From Eggerthella lenta DSM 2243 (GTDB lineage: Bacteria > Actinomycetota > Coriobacteriia > Coriobacteriales > Eggerthellaceae): DNA of 64,000 nt. The notes beneath the pieces were generated by a model. The model did not search any database, was not told where the DNA came from, and saw only the letters and a list, made by a program, of their open reading frames with translations. Each line of letters opens with the position of its first letter. Within the stretch, counting starts at the first letter, position 1. The DNA is taken from contig NC_013204.1 of NCBI RefSeq assembly GCF_000024265.1, forward strand, positions 914,180 to 978,179. The letters are read 5' to 3'. Made by a program: the position numbers and the translations under genes. Shown in pieces: positions 8,983 to 17,728 of the stretch.

Positions 8983-10035
8983 GTGAAGAAACTCAACATT
9001 CGAAACCTGCTCATCGGACTGGTCATCGTCATCGTGCTGGCCGTGGTGCTGCTGCGCGGCGACCAGCTGGTCGAGCTCGTCGAGACCATCAAAAAAGGTG
9101 CCGTCATTCCGCTTATCGCGGCGGTGTGCACCCAGTTGGGCAAGTACTTCGCGCAAAGCTTCTCGTACTCGTACGCCTTCGAGGCCGTCGACGAGCACAT
9201 GAATCCGCGCGAGACGCTGCCGCTCGTGTTCGGTACGTTCTTCGTGAACACTATCGCGCCCTCTCTCAACCTGGCAGGCACCACGCTCGTGGTGGACGAT
9301 GCGCGCCGTCGCGGCATCGCGCCCGGCAAGGCTACGAGCGCTGCGTTGCTCATGCAGATCACCGTGGACTCGGGCTTCGCCACCATCATGCTCATCGCGT
9401 TCGGCATCTTGGCGGCCACGGTGGGTTTGTCGCCCTTGTGGTTTCTGTTGGGGCTGCTGGTTATAGCGCTGGTCAGCGCGATGGTGCTTATCCTCGTGCT
9501 GGGACGCAAGCGTCCGGCTCTCGTCCTGCGCGCCCTGCGTCCCATCGAACGGCTTGTCGACCGCGTCCTCGTGCGCTTCAAGAAAAAGCCCCTCGACCCC
9601 TGGGTCGAGCGCATCGTGGGCTCGTTTTCCGACGCTGCCGGCCTTATCGCGCATAACCCCAAGACAACGGCGAAGGCGTTCGGCTGCTCCATTGCGGCCA
9701 GCGCTTGCGAGCTGGCCTGTTTCAGCTTGGTGGGCGTGGCGTTCGGCGTGCATCAGCCCGAACCTCTCATCTGCGGCTACGTAGTCGCCACGTTGTTCGC
9801 CATGATCTCTATCACGCCGCAGGGCGTAGGCGTGGTGGAGGCTGCCGTGGTGGTGGCGTTCACGTCGTTCGGCGTGTCGGGCGCGGCGGGCCTGTCTATC
9901 GCGCTCGTGTACCGCGGCATCGTGTTCTGGATGCCGTTCCTCATCGGCGCCATCCTCATTCAAACCACCAAGACGTTCAAGCACGATGCGAAGCGGGCCG
10001 TGCGCGACCAGAAAGGCAAGGGCTTGCGCCGTTAA
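8983..10035 (+). CDS. LPG synthase-type transmembrane protein (second copy)
   Basis: A 350-residue polytopic membrane protein paralogous to the gene at 6097-7818. It has the same ordered motifs (NTIAPSLNLAGTTLVVDDA, ISITPQGVGVVEAAVV, ALVYRGIVFWMPFLIGAI) and the same length for the shared core, but it lacks the extra C-terminal membrane block and tail. The start appears to be GTG 8983, with only a weak upstream GGGCTG. It follows the ATP-grasp gene by 32 bases, so the three genes are likely one operon. The two copies may form a heteromer or act on different lipids (inference). Confidence 0.85.
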   Translation: MKKLNIRNLLIGLVIVIVLAVVLLRGDQLVELVETIKKGAVIPLIAAVCTQLGKYFAQSFSYSYAFEAVDEHMNPRETLPLVFGTFFVNTIAPSLNLAGTTLVVDDARRRGIAPGKATSAALLMQITVDSGFATIMLIAFGILAATVGLSPLWFLLGLLVIALVSAMVLILVLGRKRPALVLRALRPIERLVDRVLVRFKKKPLDPWVERIVGSFSDAAGLIAHNPKTTAKAFGCSIAASACELACFSLVGVAFGVHQPEPLICGYVVATLFAMISITPQGVGVVEAAVVVAFTSFGVSGAAGLSIALVYRGIVFWMPFLIGAILIQTTKTFKHDAKRAVRDQKGKGLRR

Positions 10036-10179
10036 GCCCGAAGCCCGTCATCCGTTCGGCGCATTCAGCCTTCCTCCGCGGCCTCAATGGTAAATTGACG
10101 ACGTTTCGGTGTGCTCCATGTTCTAGAATGGCAGGATGCATGCAGCGCGGCTCCGGCTGCCGTACGGAACGAGGGGACT

Positions 10180-11655
10180 ATGAAAAAGAATGTCATAGGG
10201 CGCGCGGGCACGGCTTTCGCGCTTGTCGGCGCTTTGGCGCTTGCGGGTTGCTCGGGTTCTTCGGCGCCCTCGGAGGATGCGGTTTCGTCCGTGCTCGACC
10301 CGTCCGATCCGGTGCAGGTGGAGCTGTGGACCTATTACAACGGCACGCAGCAGCAGGCTTTCGAAGACCTCGTCAAGGACTTCAATGCGACGAAAGGCAA
10401 GGATCTCGGCATCGTGGTGACCAGCTCCAGCCAAGGCGGCGTCAACGACCTGGCCTCCGCCGTCACCGATTCCGCGCAGGAGCTTGTGGGTTCGGAGGCG
10501 ATGCCCGACGCGTTCCTGTCGTATTCCGATACGGCGTCGGTCATAGACGGGTTCGGCATGGTGGCCGATCTGTCGGGCTACCTTACTGAAGAGGAGAAGG
10601 CCGGATTCGTGGAGGGCTTTCTGGAAGAGGGCGATCTGAACGGCAACGGCAGCCTCAAAGTGTTCCCGGTGGGCAAGTCCACCGAGACGCTGCAGATCAA
10701 CATGACCGATTTCCAGACGTTCGCCGATGCCACCGGCACTTCGCTCGACGAGATGAGCACCATTGAGGGCATCGTGAGAGTCGCGGAGCGCTACTACGAG
10801 TGGACCGACGCGCAGACGCCGGGCGTCATGGGTGACGGCCGTCCGTTCTTCGGACGCGATGCTATGGCGAACTACCTGATCACAGGTTCAAAACAGCTGG
10901 GTCACGAGATTTTTGAAATTGAGAACGGCGTGTGCGCGCTGAACTTCGACCGCGCTACGATGAAGACGCTCTGGGACAACTACTACGTGCCCATGGTGCA
11001 GGGCTGGTTCTCGGCGGAGGGCAAGTTCCGTTCGGATGCGGTGAAGACGGGCGATCTCATCTGCTATGTGGGCTCATCGTCCTCGGTGGTGTACTTCCCG
11101 CAAACAGTGACGGTGGACGATGCCACGAGCTATCCTATCCAGTTGGACGCGTTGCCCAACCCGTCTTTCGAGCACGGCAAGCCGTGCTCGCCGCAGCAGG
11201 GCGCCGGGTTCGTGGTGACGAAGTCCGACGAGAAAAAGGAAACTGCGTGCGTCGAGTTCCTCAAGTGGTTCACCGCTAAAGAGCAGAACACCGACTTCTC
11301 GGTGAGCGCCGGCTACGTGCCGGTCACCAAGGATGCGCTGACGCTTGAGAACCTCCAGGCGGCGGCCGAGTCGATCGACGGCGCTTCGGGCAACTATCTG
11401 GTGAACCTGCCTGCCACGCTGGATACCATCGAGGCCGGTGTGTACGCGAACCCGCCGTTCAAAGGCGGCGTTGAGGCGCGCGCCGTCCTTGACCGCGCGC
11501 TGTCGGACAGGGCGGTGGCCGATCGTGCGGCGGTGGTCGAAGCAATGGCGGCGGGAGCATCGTCCGAAGAGGCTGTGGCTTCGTATCTCGACGACGCAGG
11601 GTTCGACGCTTGGCTCGCCGACCTGGAGACCCAGCTCAGGGAAGCGATCGCTTAA
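10180..11655 (+). CDS. Extracellular solute-binding lipoprotein
   Basis: A 491-residue family 1-type ABC substrate-binding lipoprotein. It has a signal peptide with lipobox LALAGC (Cys at about residue 24), a Ser/Ala-rich spacer, then the family fold starting VQVELWTYYNGTQQQAFEDLVKDFN. ATG 10180 is preferred over 10111 because GAGGGG lies six bases ahead and the signal peptide then begins MKKN. No ABC permease or ATPase is adjacent. Instead the next gene, nine bases on, encodes a membrane GGDEF-EAL protein with an extracellular sensor region. That pairing suggests the lipoprotein is a ligand receptor that reports to c-di-GMP signalling rather than a transport part (inference). Confidence 0.88.
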   Translation: MKKNVIGRAGTAFALVGALALAGCSGSSAPSEDAVSSVLDPSDPVQVELWTYYNGTQQQAFEDLVKDFNATKGKDLGIVVTSSSQGGVNDLASAVTDSAQELVGSEAMPDAFLSYSDTASVIDGFGMVADLSGYLTEEEKAGFVEGFLEEGDLNGNGSLKVFPVGKSTETLQINMTDFQTFADATGTSLDEMSTIEGIVRVAERYYEWTDAQTPGVMGDGRPFFGRDAMANYLITGSKQLGHEIFEIENGVCALNFDRATMKTLWDNYYVPMVQGWFSAEGKFRSDAVKTGDLICYVGSSSSVVYFPQTVTVDDATSYPIQLDALPNPSFEHGKPCSPQQGAGFVVTKSDEKKETACVEFLKWFTAKEQNTDFSVSAGYVPVTKDALTLENLQAAAESIDGASGNYLVNLPATLDTIEAGVYANPPFKGGVEARAVLDRALSDRAVADRAAVVEAMAAGASSEEAVASYLDDAGFDAWLADLETQLREAIA

Positions 11656-11663
11656 TATTGAGG

Positions 11664-14600
11664 ATGCGTTCCGGACAGAAGCGCACGGCTAGACGGCGAG
11701 GAGTGACGTTTCGAGCTCTCGTCGTTTTGCCGTTCTGCGTCGCGTTGGGAATCCAGGGCGTCGTCTGCGCTACCGTGCTCGCGCGCAGCGAGATACTCAA
11801 ACAGATGGAGATCGACGCGTACGATCTGTTCTCGGAGCGCGTGGCGAGCCGTGCGGGTTATCTGGAAAACGATATGATATTCCGCTGGTCGGACTTCGAT
11901 CCCGTGGTGGAAAGCGCGACCGCCAGCATTGACAAGGCGCTGGCCGCGGCTCAGGCAACGTCGGCGGATATCGAAACCGGGTCCGATCTGGCCATCTCCA
12001 TAATCGAGGCGACTTCCCAAGACCTTCTGGCCTATTCTCATCGCGCCGAAGTCGACGGCGTGTTCCTCGTGCTGGCTGACGGCGCAGAAGGACAATCGGA
12101 CAATCGGACGGCGCTGTACATCCGCGACTCGAACCCCAAGGTGGAGGTTGCCAACGGTTCCGATCTCATGTTGGCCGCCTGCCCCATCAGCATCGGGCGA
12201 CAGCTGGGCGTCACCCTCGACAGCATGTGGTCCGCCACGTTCCCCTTGGCAGCCGAGGGTGAAAGCCGGAGCGCATTCTATTACGAGCCCGTGCGCGCTG
12301 CCGAGCGCTACCCTGAGGCCAGCACGAACGATCTGGGTTACTGGGGCCGTCCGGTCGACTTCGGATGGGCGGGAACCCCTTCCATTACGTACAGCAAGCC
12401 TATCAGGGATGCGCAGGGGGGCATCGTGGGCGTCATAGGCGTGGAAGTGCGCCTCGACCGCGTTGCATCCTTCTTCCCGTATCGCGATCTCGCCAGCAGC
12501 GGCAACGGTTCGTACGTGCTGGCCATCACGAACGAGGACGGCGGCTTCGTCCGAGACGGCGGCGTGGCGCCGCTGCCGGACAAGGAGCGGGTGTACGAGG
12601 CGCTTACCACCACCGGCGCATCGCAGAGCCTGTACCTGAAGGAGTCTGCGTTCTCCGCGTCGATCGACGGCGCCGGACGCATGGTGGTAGATCCGGCGGA
12701 CGACGCTTCCTCCGACGCGCGAGCCGTCGCCAGTGCAGCCGAGATCCAGCTCTACGACAGCACGTCCCCGTTCGCGTACGAGCATTGGGCGCTCGTCGGG
12801 CTTGAGCGCGAAGGCGAGATGTTCTCCGCATCGAAGACGCTGTCCGACAACCTCACCGCCGTGTTCGCCGCATCGCTCGTGGTGGGCTTGCTGATTGCCG
12901 TCGTCGCTGCGTGGCTGTCGTCCTCACGTTTGCGGCATCTCATGTCCGAGGTGCGCGCGGCGCAGCCCGAGCAGCCTATTGCGTTCACTCCCACGGGCAT
13001 CGTGGAGGTCGACGAGCTGTCCGAGGCCATCGAGTCGATGGGGGAGGAAGTGGCCATGACCGCATCGCGCCTATCGCGCATCCTGCGCCTGTCCGACCGC
13101 GGCATCGGCGCCTTCGAGTACAGCTACGAAACAGATGCCATCACCTTTACCGACGGGTTCTTCGCCACGTTGTCGACGCTGGAACCTCCTGATCCCTCGT
13201 ACTTCGATCCGCAGCGCATTGCGACGGGGTCGTTGAGCGCGAGCGAGTTCGAGAGCCTTATGAAATGGTACGTTCCCTACATCGAGGTGGAGGAAGAGGG
13301 CCGCTACCTCTTCACGGGCCCGCATCGAACCTCGTGGGTTCGTCTCGTGGTGGTGGAAAGCGGCGAGCACAACCGCGTGCTCGGCCTCGTGGAGGACGTG
13401 ACGCATGAGATCGAGACGCGTCGCCGCATCGAGCATGAGCGCGACCATGACATCCTCACCGGGCTGTTCAACCGCCGTGCATTCGAGCAGGAGGTTACCG
13501 ACCTGCTCGCGCAACGCCCGCCTGCGCTGGGAGCGATGCTGATGCTCGACCTCGACAACCTCAAGTTCATCAACGATATCTACGGGCACGATTGGGGCGA
13601 TCAGTACATCAAGGCGGCGGGCCGCGTGGTGGACGAGGCGTTCAGGGACAAGGGATTCTACTCGCGCATCTCCGGTGACGAGTTCCTCGTGTTCGTCGAC
13701 GTATGCCCCGATCGCGCATCGGTGGAAGACCTTTTCGCCACGTTCCGCGCCATGCTCGATGCCAGCTCCATCGTGGCGCCCGACGGAAAGACGCTCAAGG
13801 TGCGCGCGTCCATGGGCGCAGCGTTCTATCCGGAGGATGCGACGGACTTCGCTCACCTGCGCGAATACGCCGACTTCGCCATGTACCTGGCGAAGAGCAG
13901 CCGCAAGGGGGATCTGTTCTCGTTCGATCGGCAAAGCTACGAAGAGAAGTCGTTCATCGTCAACAACAAGGAGGACTTGAACCGCTTGCTGGAGGAGGGT
14001 CTCGTCGAGTATCACTTCCAACCCATCGTCGACCTGCGTGCGGGCGAGCCGGTGGCGTACGAAGCGCTCATGCGCTCGCAGTTGGACACCATTCCGACGC
14101 CCGACCAGGTTCTGGCGCTGGCGCGCTCGCAGTCGAAGCTCTACCGTGTGGAACACCTCACGTTTTTCGGCGCGCTCGAGGCGTTCTCCCGTTATCCCGA
14201 GGCGCATGGGGCCACTCTGTTCGTGAACAGCATCGCTACGCAGCGCTTGTCGTCCGACGACGAGCTCGTACTGAACGAGCGCTATCCGGACCTGCTCAAG
14301 CGCCTCGTCATCGAGATCACCGAGAGCGACTACAGCCGCGAGATGGCGTTGTACAAAGAGGCGCTGGCGCGGCGCTTCGGCGCGCGTCTCGCCATCGACG
14401 ACTTCGGCAGCGGCAACAACGGCGAGACGTCGCTTTTGGACTACCACGTGGACTTCGTGAAGATCGACATGGAGATCGTCCGCGACATCGACGTGGCGAA
14501 AGACCATCAAGACATCGCCCGCAACCTGATCGGGTACGCGCATGATCGCAGCATCCGCGTGATCGCGGAAGGAGTGGAGACCGAGGCCGAGCTGCGAGCG

Positions 14601-14720
14601 TTGCGCGAATTGGGCGCCGATTACGTGCAGGGCTACCTCACCGGGCGGCCTGCTCCTGAGCCGCGCGATGTCGACGACGAGGTCAAGCGCCTCATCCGCA
14701 GCCTGAACGACGCGCGATAG
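11664..14720 (+). CDS. Membrane GGDEF-EAL protein with extracellular sensor region
   Basis: A 1018-residue c-di-GMP turnover protein. The order is TM1 (about 18-40), a ~350-residue extracellular Cache-like region, TM2 (about 397-419), a PAS-like linker (480-590), GGDEF and EAL. The GGDEF motif reads SGDEF at 670-674, which keeps the metal and base-contacting D and E. The EAL domain has EAL at 800-802, IEITES, DDFGSG at 912 and AEGVETEAEL, so phosphodiesterase residues look complete. ATG 11664 is used; GTG 11703 in the same frame is another possible start. The gene begins nine bases after the binding-lipoprotein gene and is probably translated with it. Confidence 0.93.
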   Translation: MRSGQKRTARRRGVTFRALVVLPFCVALGIQGVVCATVLARSEILKQMEIDAYDLFSERVASRAGYLENDMIFRWSDFDPVVESATASIDKALAAAQATSADIETGSDLAISIIEATSQDLLAYSHRAEVDGVFLVLADGAEGQSDNRTALYIRDSNPKVEVANGSDLMLAACPISIGRQLGVTLDSMWSATFPLAAEGESRSAFYYEPVRAAERYPEASTNDLGYWGRPVDFGWAGTPSITYSKPIRDAQGGIVGVIGVEVRLDRVASFFPYRDLASSGNGSYVLAITNEDGGFVRDGGVAPLPDKERVYEALTTTGASQSLYLKESAFSASIDGAGRMVVDPADDASSDARAVASAAEIQLYDSTSPFAYEHWALVGLEREGEMFSASKTLSDNLTAVFAASLVVGLLIAVVAAWLSSSRLRHLMSEVRAAQPEQPIAFTPTGIVEVDELSEAIESMGEEVAMTASRLSRILRLSDRGIGAFEYSYETDAITFTDGFFATLSTLEPPDPSYFDPQRIATGSLSASEFESLMKWYVPYIEVEEEGRYLFTGPHRTSWVRLVVVESGEHNRVLGLVEDVTHEIETRRRIEHERDHDILTGLFNRRAFEQEVTDLLAQRPPALGAMLMLDLDNLKFINDIYGHDWGDQYIKAAGRVVDEAFRDKGFYSRISGDEFLVFVDVCPDRASVEDLFATFRAMLDASSIVAPDGKTLKVRASMGAAFYPEDATDFAHLREYADFAMYLAKSSRKGDLFSFDRQSYEEKSFIVNNKEDLNRLLEEGLVEYHFQPIVDLRAGEPVAYEALMRSQLDTIPTPDQVLALARSQSKLYRVEHLTFFGALEAFSRYPEAHGATLFVNSIATQRLSSDDELVLNERYPDLLKRLVIEITESDYSREMALYKEALARRFGARLAIDDFGSGNNGETSLLDYHVDFVKIDMEIVRDIDVAKDHQDIARNLIGYAHDRSIRVIAEGVETEAELRALRELGADYVQGYLTGRPAPEPRDVDDEVKRLIRSLNDAR

Positions 14721-14835
14721 GGGAGGGACGGCAGCGCGGGTCTGTCCGGTGCCGCGATGGCGCGCTGCGGGTATACTTGACGAAAAACCGCACGGAGGCC
14801 GCGACGATGCGGCCTCGTTAACGAAGGAGGCTTCC

Positions 14836-15258
14836 ATGGCGTTGACCGATACGCTGCGCATCGAGACCGTTTCCGCCGACAAGCGCCACGTCGAGGCGAC
14901 GATGCCCATCGTGCCCGAGGTTTTCCAGCCGCACGGCTACCTGCACGGCGGCGCCACCATCGCGCTGCTGGAAACGGTGGCAAGCATCGGCACCGAGCAG
15001 AACACGGATTTCGACAAGGAGCGTCCCTTCGGCATCGACGTGCAGGTTCGCCATCGTAAAAGCGGCAAGGAGGGCACGCTGCGCGGCGTGGCCGACCTCG
15101 ACCGCGAGGAGGTGTCGGAGCGCACGGGGGCCGTCAAGCAGTACTGGAACGTGGCGGCGTACGACGATGCGGGCGACGTGGTGTCGGACGGCGTGATCAT
15201 GACGAAGATCGTATCGCTCGCCCGCCTCGCCCAGAAGGAGCAGGAGCGGACGTCTTAG
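14836..15258 (+). CDS. PaaI-type hotdog thioesterase
   Basis: A 140-residue hotdog-fold protein of the PaaI/YbgC-like thioesterase group, which hydrolyses acyl-CoA or aryl-CoA thioesters as a dimer or tetramer in the cytosol. The core motif GYLHGGATIALLETVASIGT carries the conserved HGG around the helix start. The ATG at 14836 follows AAGGAGG with ideal spacing, so the longer frame from 14749 is not used. It converges with the histidine kinase gene on the other strand, overlapping its stop by four bases. The substrate is unknown. Confidence 0.87.
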   Translation: MALTDTLRIETVSADKRHVEATMPIVPEVFQPHGYLHGGATIALLETVASIGTEQNTDFDKERPFGIDVQVRHRKSGKEGTLRGVADLDREEVSERTGAVKQYWNVAAYDDAGDVVSDGVIMTKIVSLARLAQKEQERTS

Positions 15259-16622
15259 AGCGAATCGACTCTTTTAGACGCGTTTGCGGGCAGCGTGACG
15301 ACGACCGTGCCGCGCGGTTCGTTGGGTTCGAGGGCGATGGAGCCGCCGTGTGCTTCCACGATGTGTTGCGCGAGCGAGAGCCCCAGCCCGTAGCCGCCCG
15401 TCTCGCGCGAGCGGGCCTTGTCGGCGCGATAGAACCGCTCGAATACGTGCGCGCGGTCTTCGGGGTCTATGCCGCAGCCCGTGTCGGCCACCTCGACGAC
15501 GCACTGTTTCGGTCCCGATGCGCGCGTGCGCACGGTTATCTCGTCGCCGGGCGCGGTGTACTTGAGCGCGTTGTCCAGCACGATGCCCAGCAGCTGCCGC
15601 AACTTGTCGGCATCGGCCTCTATCGTTTCGCGCGAGCCCGTTTCCACTTCGAGGCGCTTATCTTGGAGCGTGGCGAAGTCTTCGTAAGCTGCGCACGCTT
15701 CGCGTACGAGCGCGTCGAGGTTCACCGCGCTCGCATCGAGCGACGAGCGCCCGGCATCGCCCAGCGACAGCTCCATGAGGTTGTCCACCAGCCGCGCGAG
15801 ACGCTTCGTCTCCGAGGTGATGGCGTTCACGTCCTCGAAGCGGTCGACGATGCGGCTATTGGGGCTGTCCAGCAGCAGCTCGCCGGTGGTCTGGATCACG
15901 GCGAGCGGCGTGCGCAGCTCGTGCGAGGCGTTCTGCACGAATTCCGTCTGCGCGCGCATGTTCGCCACGATGGGCTTGAGCGTGCGCCGCGAAAGCAAGT
16001 AGCTTGCGCCCGCTGCCACGACGACGGCTGCCGCCAAGTAGACGATCAACGTGCGCGTGAAGCCGTCTAGAATGGCGATCTCCGAGTCGACGTTCACCAG
16101 CGTCTGAAGATACGTGGTCTCGCCTTCGTCGCTTGCCGCATACGTGATGCCGCGGTACTCGTGACCCCCCGCGGCAATCTGGTAGACGCGTTCGAGGTCG
16201 TTCTTGTCGAAGGGGATATGGCGCAGGAAGGAAGGATAGGAGGCGTACAGCCCCACGGTCTCGAGAAGGTCGCCCTGCTCGTTTCGTATGAGCGTGATGA
16301 ACTGCGGATCGGCGTCCACGATGCTCTGCTGAAGCGTGAGGGAGAGGTCGTCGATCGCCGTGGCGTCGGAGGGGGCGGCGCCGTCGGGCTCTTCTACCAC
16401 GACGTCGTCGACGATCGCGGATCCGCTGCCGGCGGCATCGAGGGTTATGTAATCCGATTCCATGCCAATGGCCTGCAGGTTTTCGTCGGCGTTTCGGTAG
16501 ATATTCGAGCTCACCATGGAGTAGACGCCTGCGCCCAGTAGCGCGAACAGCAAAGCGAACACGAAGAACAGCAGCGCCGTCTGCCGAACCAGCTCTCGGT
16601 GGATCAGCGCGCGCTCAGTCAT
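15255..16622 (-). CDS. Sensor histidine kinase
   Basis: A 455-residue membrane kinase. TM1 spans about 14-36, a ~150-residue extracellular sensor follows, and TM2 spans about 191-211. Then come a HAMP-like linker, a HisKA domain with phospho-acceptor H234 (NASHELRTPLAV) and an HATPase_c domain with N (LGIVLDNALKYTAPGD), DTGCGI and GGYGLGLSLAQ boxes. Its start overlaps the stop of the response regulator gene by eight bases, so the two are translated together. The divergent MacAB-like operon is its likely target, as in peptide- or drug-sensing systems (inference). Confidence 0.93.
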   Translation of the reverse strand: MTERALIHRELVRQTALLFFVFALLFALLGAGVYSMVSSNIYRNADENLQAIGMESDYITLDAAGSGSAIVDDVVVEEPDGAAPSDATAIDDLSLTLQQSIVDADPQFITLIRNEQGDLLETVGLYASYPSFLRHIPFDKNDLERVYQIAAGGHEYRGITYAASDEGETTYLQTLVNVDSEIAILDGFTRTLIVYLAAAVVVAAGASYLLSRRTLKPIVANMRAQTEFVQNASHELRTPLAVIQTTGELLLDSPNSRIVDRFEDVNAITSETKRLARLVDNLMELSLGDAGRSSLDASAVNLDALVREACAAYEDFATLQDKRLEVETGSRETIEADADKLRQLLGIVLDNALKYTAPGDEITVRTRASGPKQCVVEVADTGCGIDPEDRAHVFERFYRADKARSRETGGYGLGLSLAQHIVEAHGGSIALEPNEPRGTVVVTLPANASKRVDSL

Positions 16623-17295
16623 GATCGTCCTCCGTGAACAGGTAGCCTGCTCCGCGGATGGTCTTGATGTAGCGATCGTAGCCGGTCGGAGCCAGCGCTT
16701 TGCGCAGCGCGCTCACGTACACCTCCACGACGTTCGAGGACGTGTCCGACATGAATCCCCATATCTTGTCGAACAACCGCTCTTTCGAGATGAGACTGCC
16801 CTGGTGGCTGACCAGGTATTCGAGAATGTCGTACTGCTTGCCTTTCAGAGCGAGGGGCTCGTCTGCGATGAAGGCCTGCCGGGTTCGCGTGTGCAGCGCA
16901 AGCTCCTTGAACGCAACGATGCCCACGTCGCGCCGGCCCGTCGTGCGGCGCAGGATGGCCTCGATGCGGGCGAGCAGCTCGTCCCGGTCGAAGGGCTTTG
17001 CGAGATAGTCGTCGGCTCCCGAGCGCAGTCCGCGAAGCTTGTCGGCGGTCGCGCTCCGAGCCGTCAGCATGAGCACGGGCGTGTCCACGCCTTGTGCGCG
17101 CAAGGCTTCCAGCACCGAGAAGCCGTCGCGTTCGGGCAGCATCACGTCGAGCACGACGAGGTCGTACACGTCCTGAGCGGCGTAGAACAGGCCTTCTTCG
17201 CCGTCGAACGCCTGGTCGACGGCGTAAGCGTCCCGCAGGCTGCGGGCTAGGGCGTTTGAGAGGAGTCGGTCGTCCTCCACGATCAGCAGTTTCAT
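16615..17295 (-). CDS. OmpR-family response regulator
   Basis: A 226-residue transcription factor. The receiver domain carries the acidic pair (IVEDD), phospho-acceptor D50 (LVVLDVMLPERDG), the conserved T/S (MLTARS) and K (AKPFDRDEL). The C-terminal winged-helix domain (about 130-224) ends KTIRGAGYLFTE, as in OmpR/PhoB proteins. It is the first gene of a two-gene operon with the kinase. A tandem direct repeat lies 23 bases upstream of its start, in the divergent intergenic region, and may be its own binding site. Confidence 0.94.
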   Translation of the reverse strand: MKLLIVEDDRLLSNALARSLRDAYAVDQAFDGEEGLFYAAQDVYDLVVLDVMLPERDGFSVLEALRAQGVDTPVLMLTARSATADKLRGLRSGADDYLAKPFDRDELLARIEAILRRTTGRRDVGIVAFKELALHTRTRQAFIADEPLALKGKQYDILEYLVSHQGSLISKERLFDKIWGFMSDTSSNVVEVYVSALRKALAPTGYDRYIKTIRGAGYLFTEDDHD

Positions 17296-17317
17296 GCGGT
17301 CATTCTAGCACGCGCAA

Positions 17318-17336
17318 CCTGAAACGATCCTGAAAC
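17318..17336. promoter_or_regulatory. Tandem repeat, candidate response-regulator operator
   Basis: CCTGAAAC occurs at 17318-17325 and again at 17329-17336, exactly 11 bases apart. An inverted TTCAGG lies at 17387. One-turn spacing of direct repeats is typical for OmpR-family dimers, and the site is between the regulator gene and the divergent export operon. Confidence 0.5.
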
Positions 17337-17473
17337 CGACCCCCTCGGCAAGCTTCGGCGGGGAGACGCGAAAAACATCGCCGCGGTTCAGGAAGTTTTA
17401 AGGCGGCTTTCGTTAGACTGGCCGCCGGAAGATATCGAGACGACGCGCAGAAGTGCGCAGTGAGGAGTCGACG

Positions 17474-17680
17474 ATGGGGTCGAAAGGGTTCAAGGTGCTC
17501 GTCGGAGTGCTGGTTGCGGTTATCGTCGTGCTGGGAGGTTTGCTGGTTGCCAAGAACCTGCTTCCCGAAGCGGGAGGAACCGATGCGCCGGAGACTGTGA
17601 AAACCCGAAACGAAGCCACGGCTCAGGACGTCATAGCGGAGCCGACGCCCTCGGTCGAGGGCGAGACGTACGTTCCCTGA
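17474..17680 (+). CDS. Small single-span membrane protein
   Basis: A 68-residue protein with one hydrophobic segment (about residues 7-28) followed by an acidic, Thr/Glu/Pro-rich tail that should face outward. No known family is recognised. ATG 17474 follows AGGAGT with good spacing, so the earlier in-frame ATG at 17453 is less likely. It is the first gene divergent from the regulator and precedes the membrane-fusion protein by 48 bases. It may therefore be a regulated accessory or sensor peptide of the export system (inference). Confidence 0.6.
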   Translation: MGSKGFKVLVGVLVAVIVVLGGLLVAKNLLPEAGGTDAPETVKTRNEATAQDVIAEPTPSVEGETYVP

Positions 17681-17728
17681 TCGACATCGGCAATCCTGGC
17701 ATCGCGAACTATAGAAAGGAACGCAATT

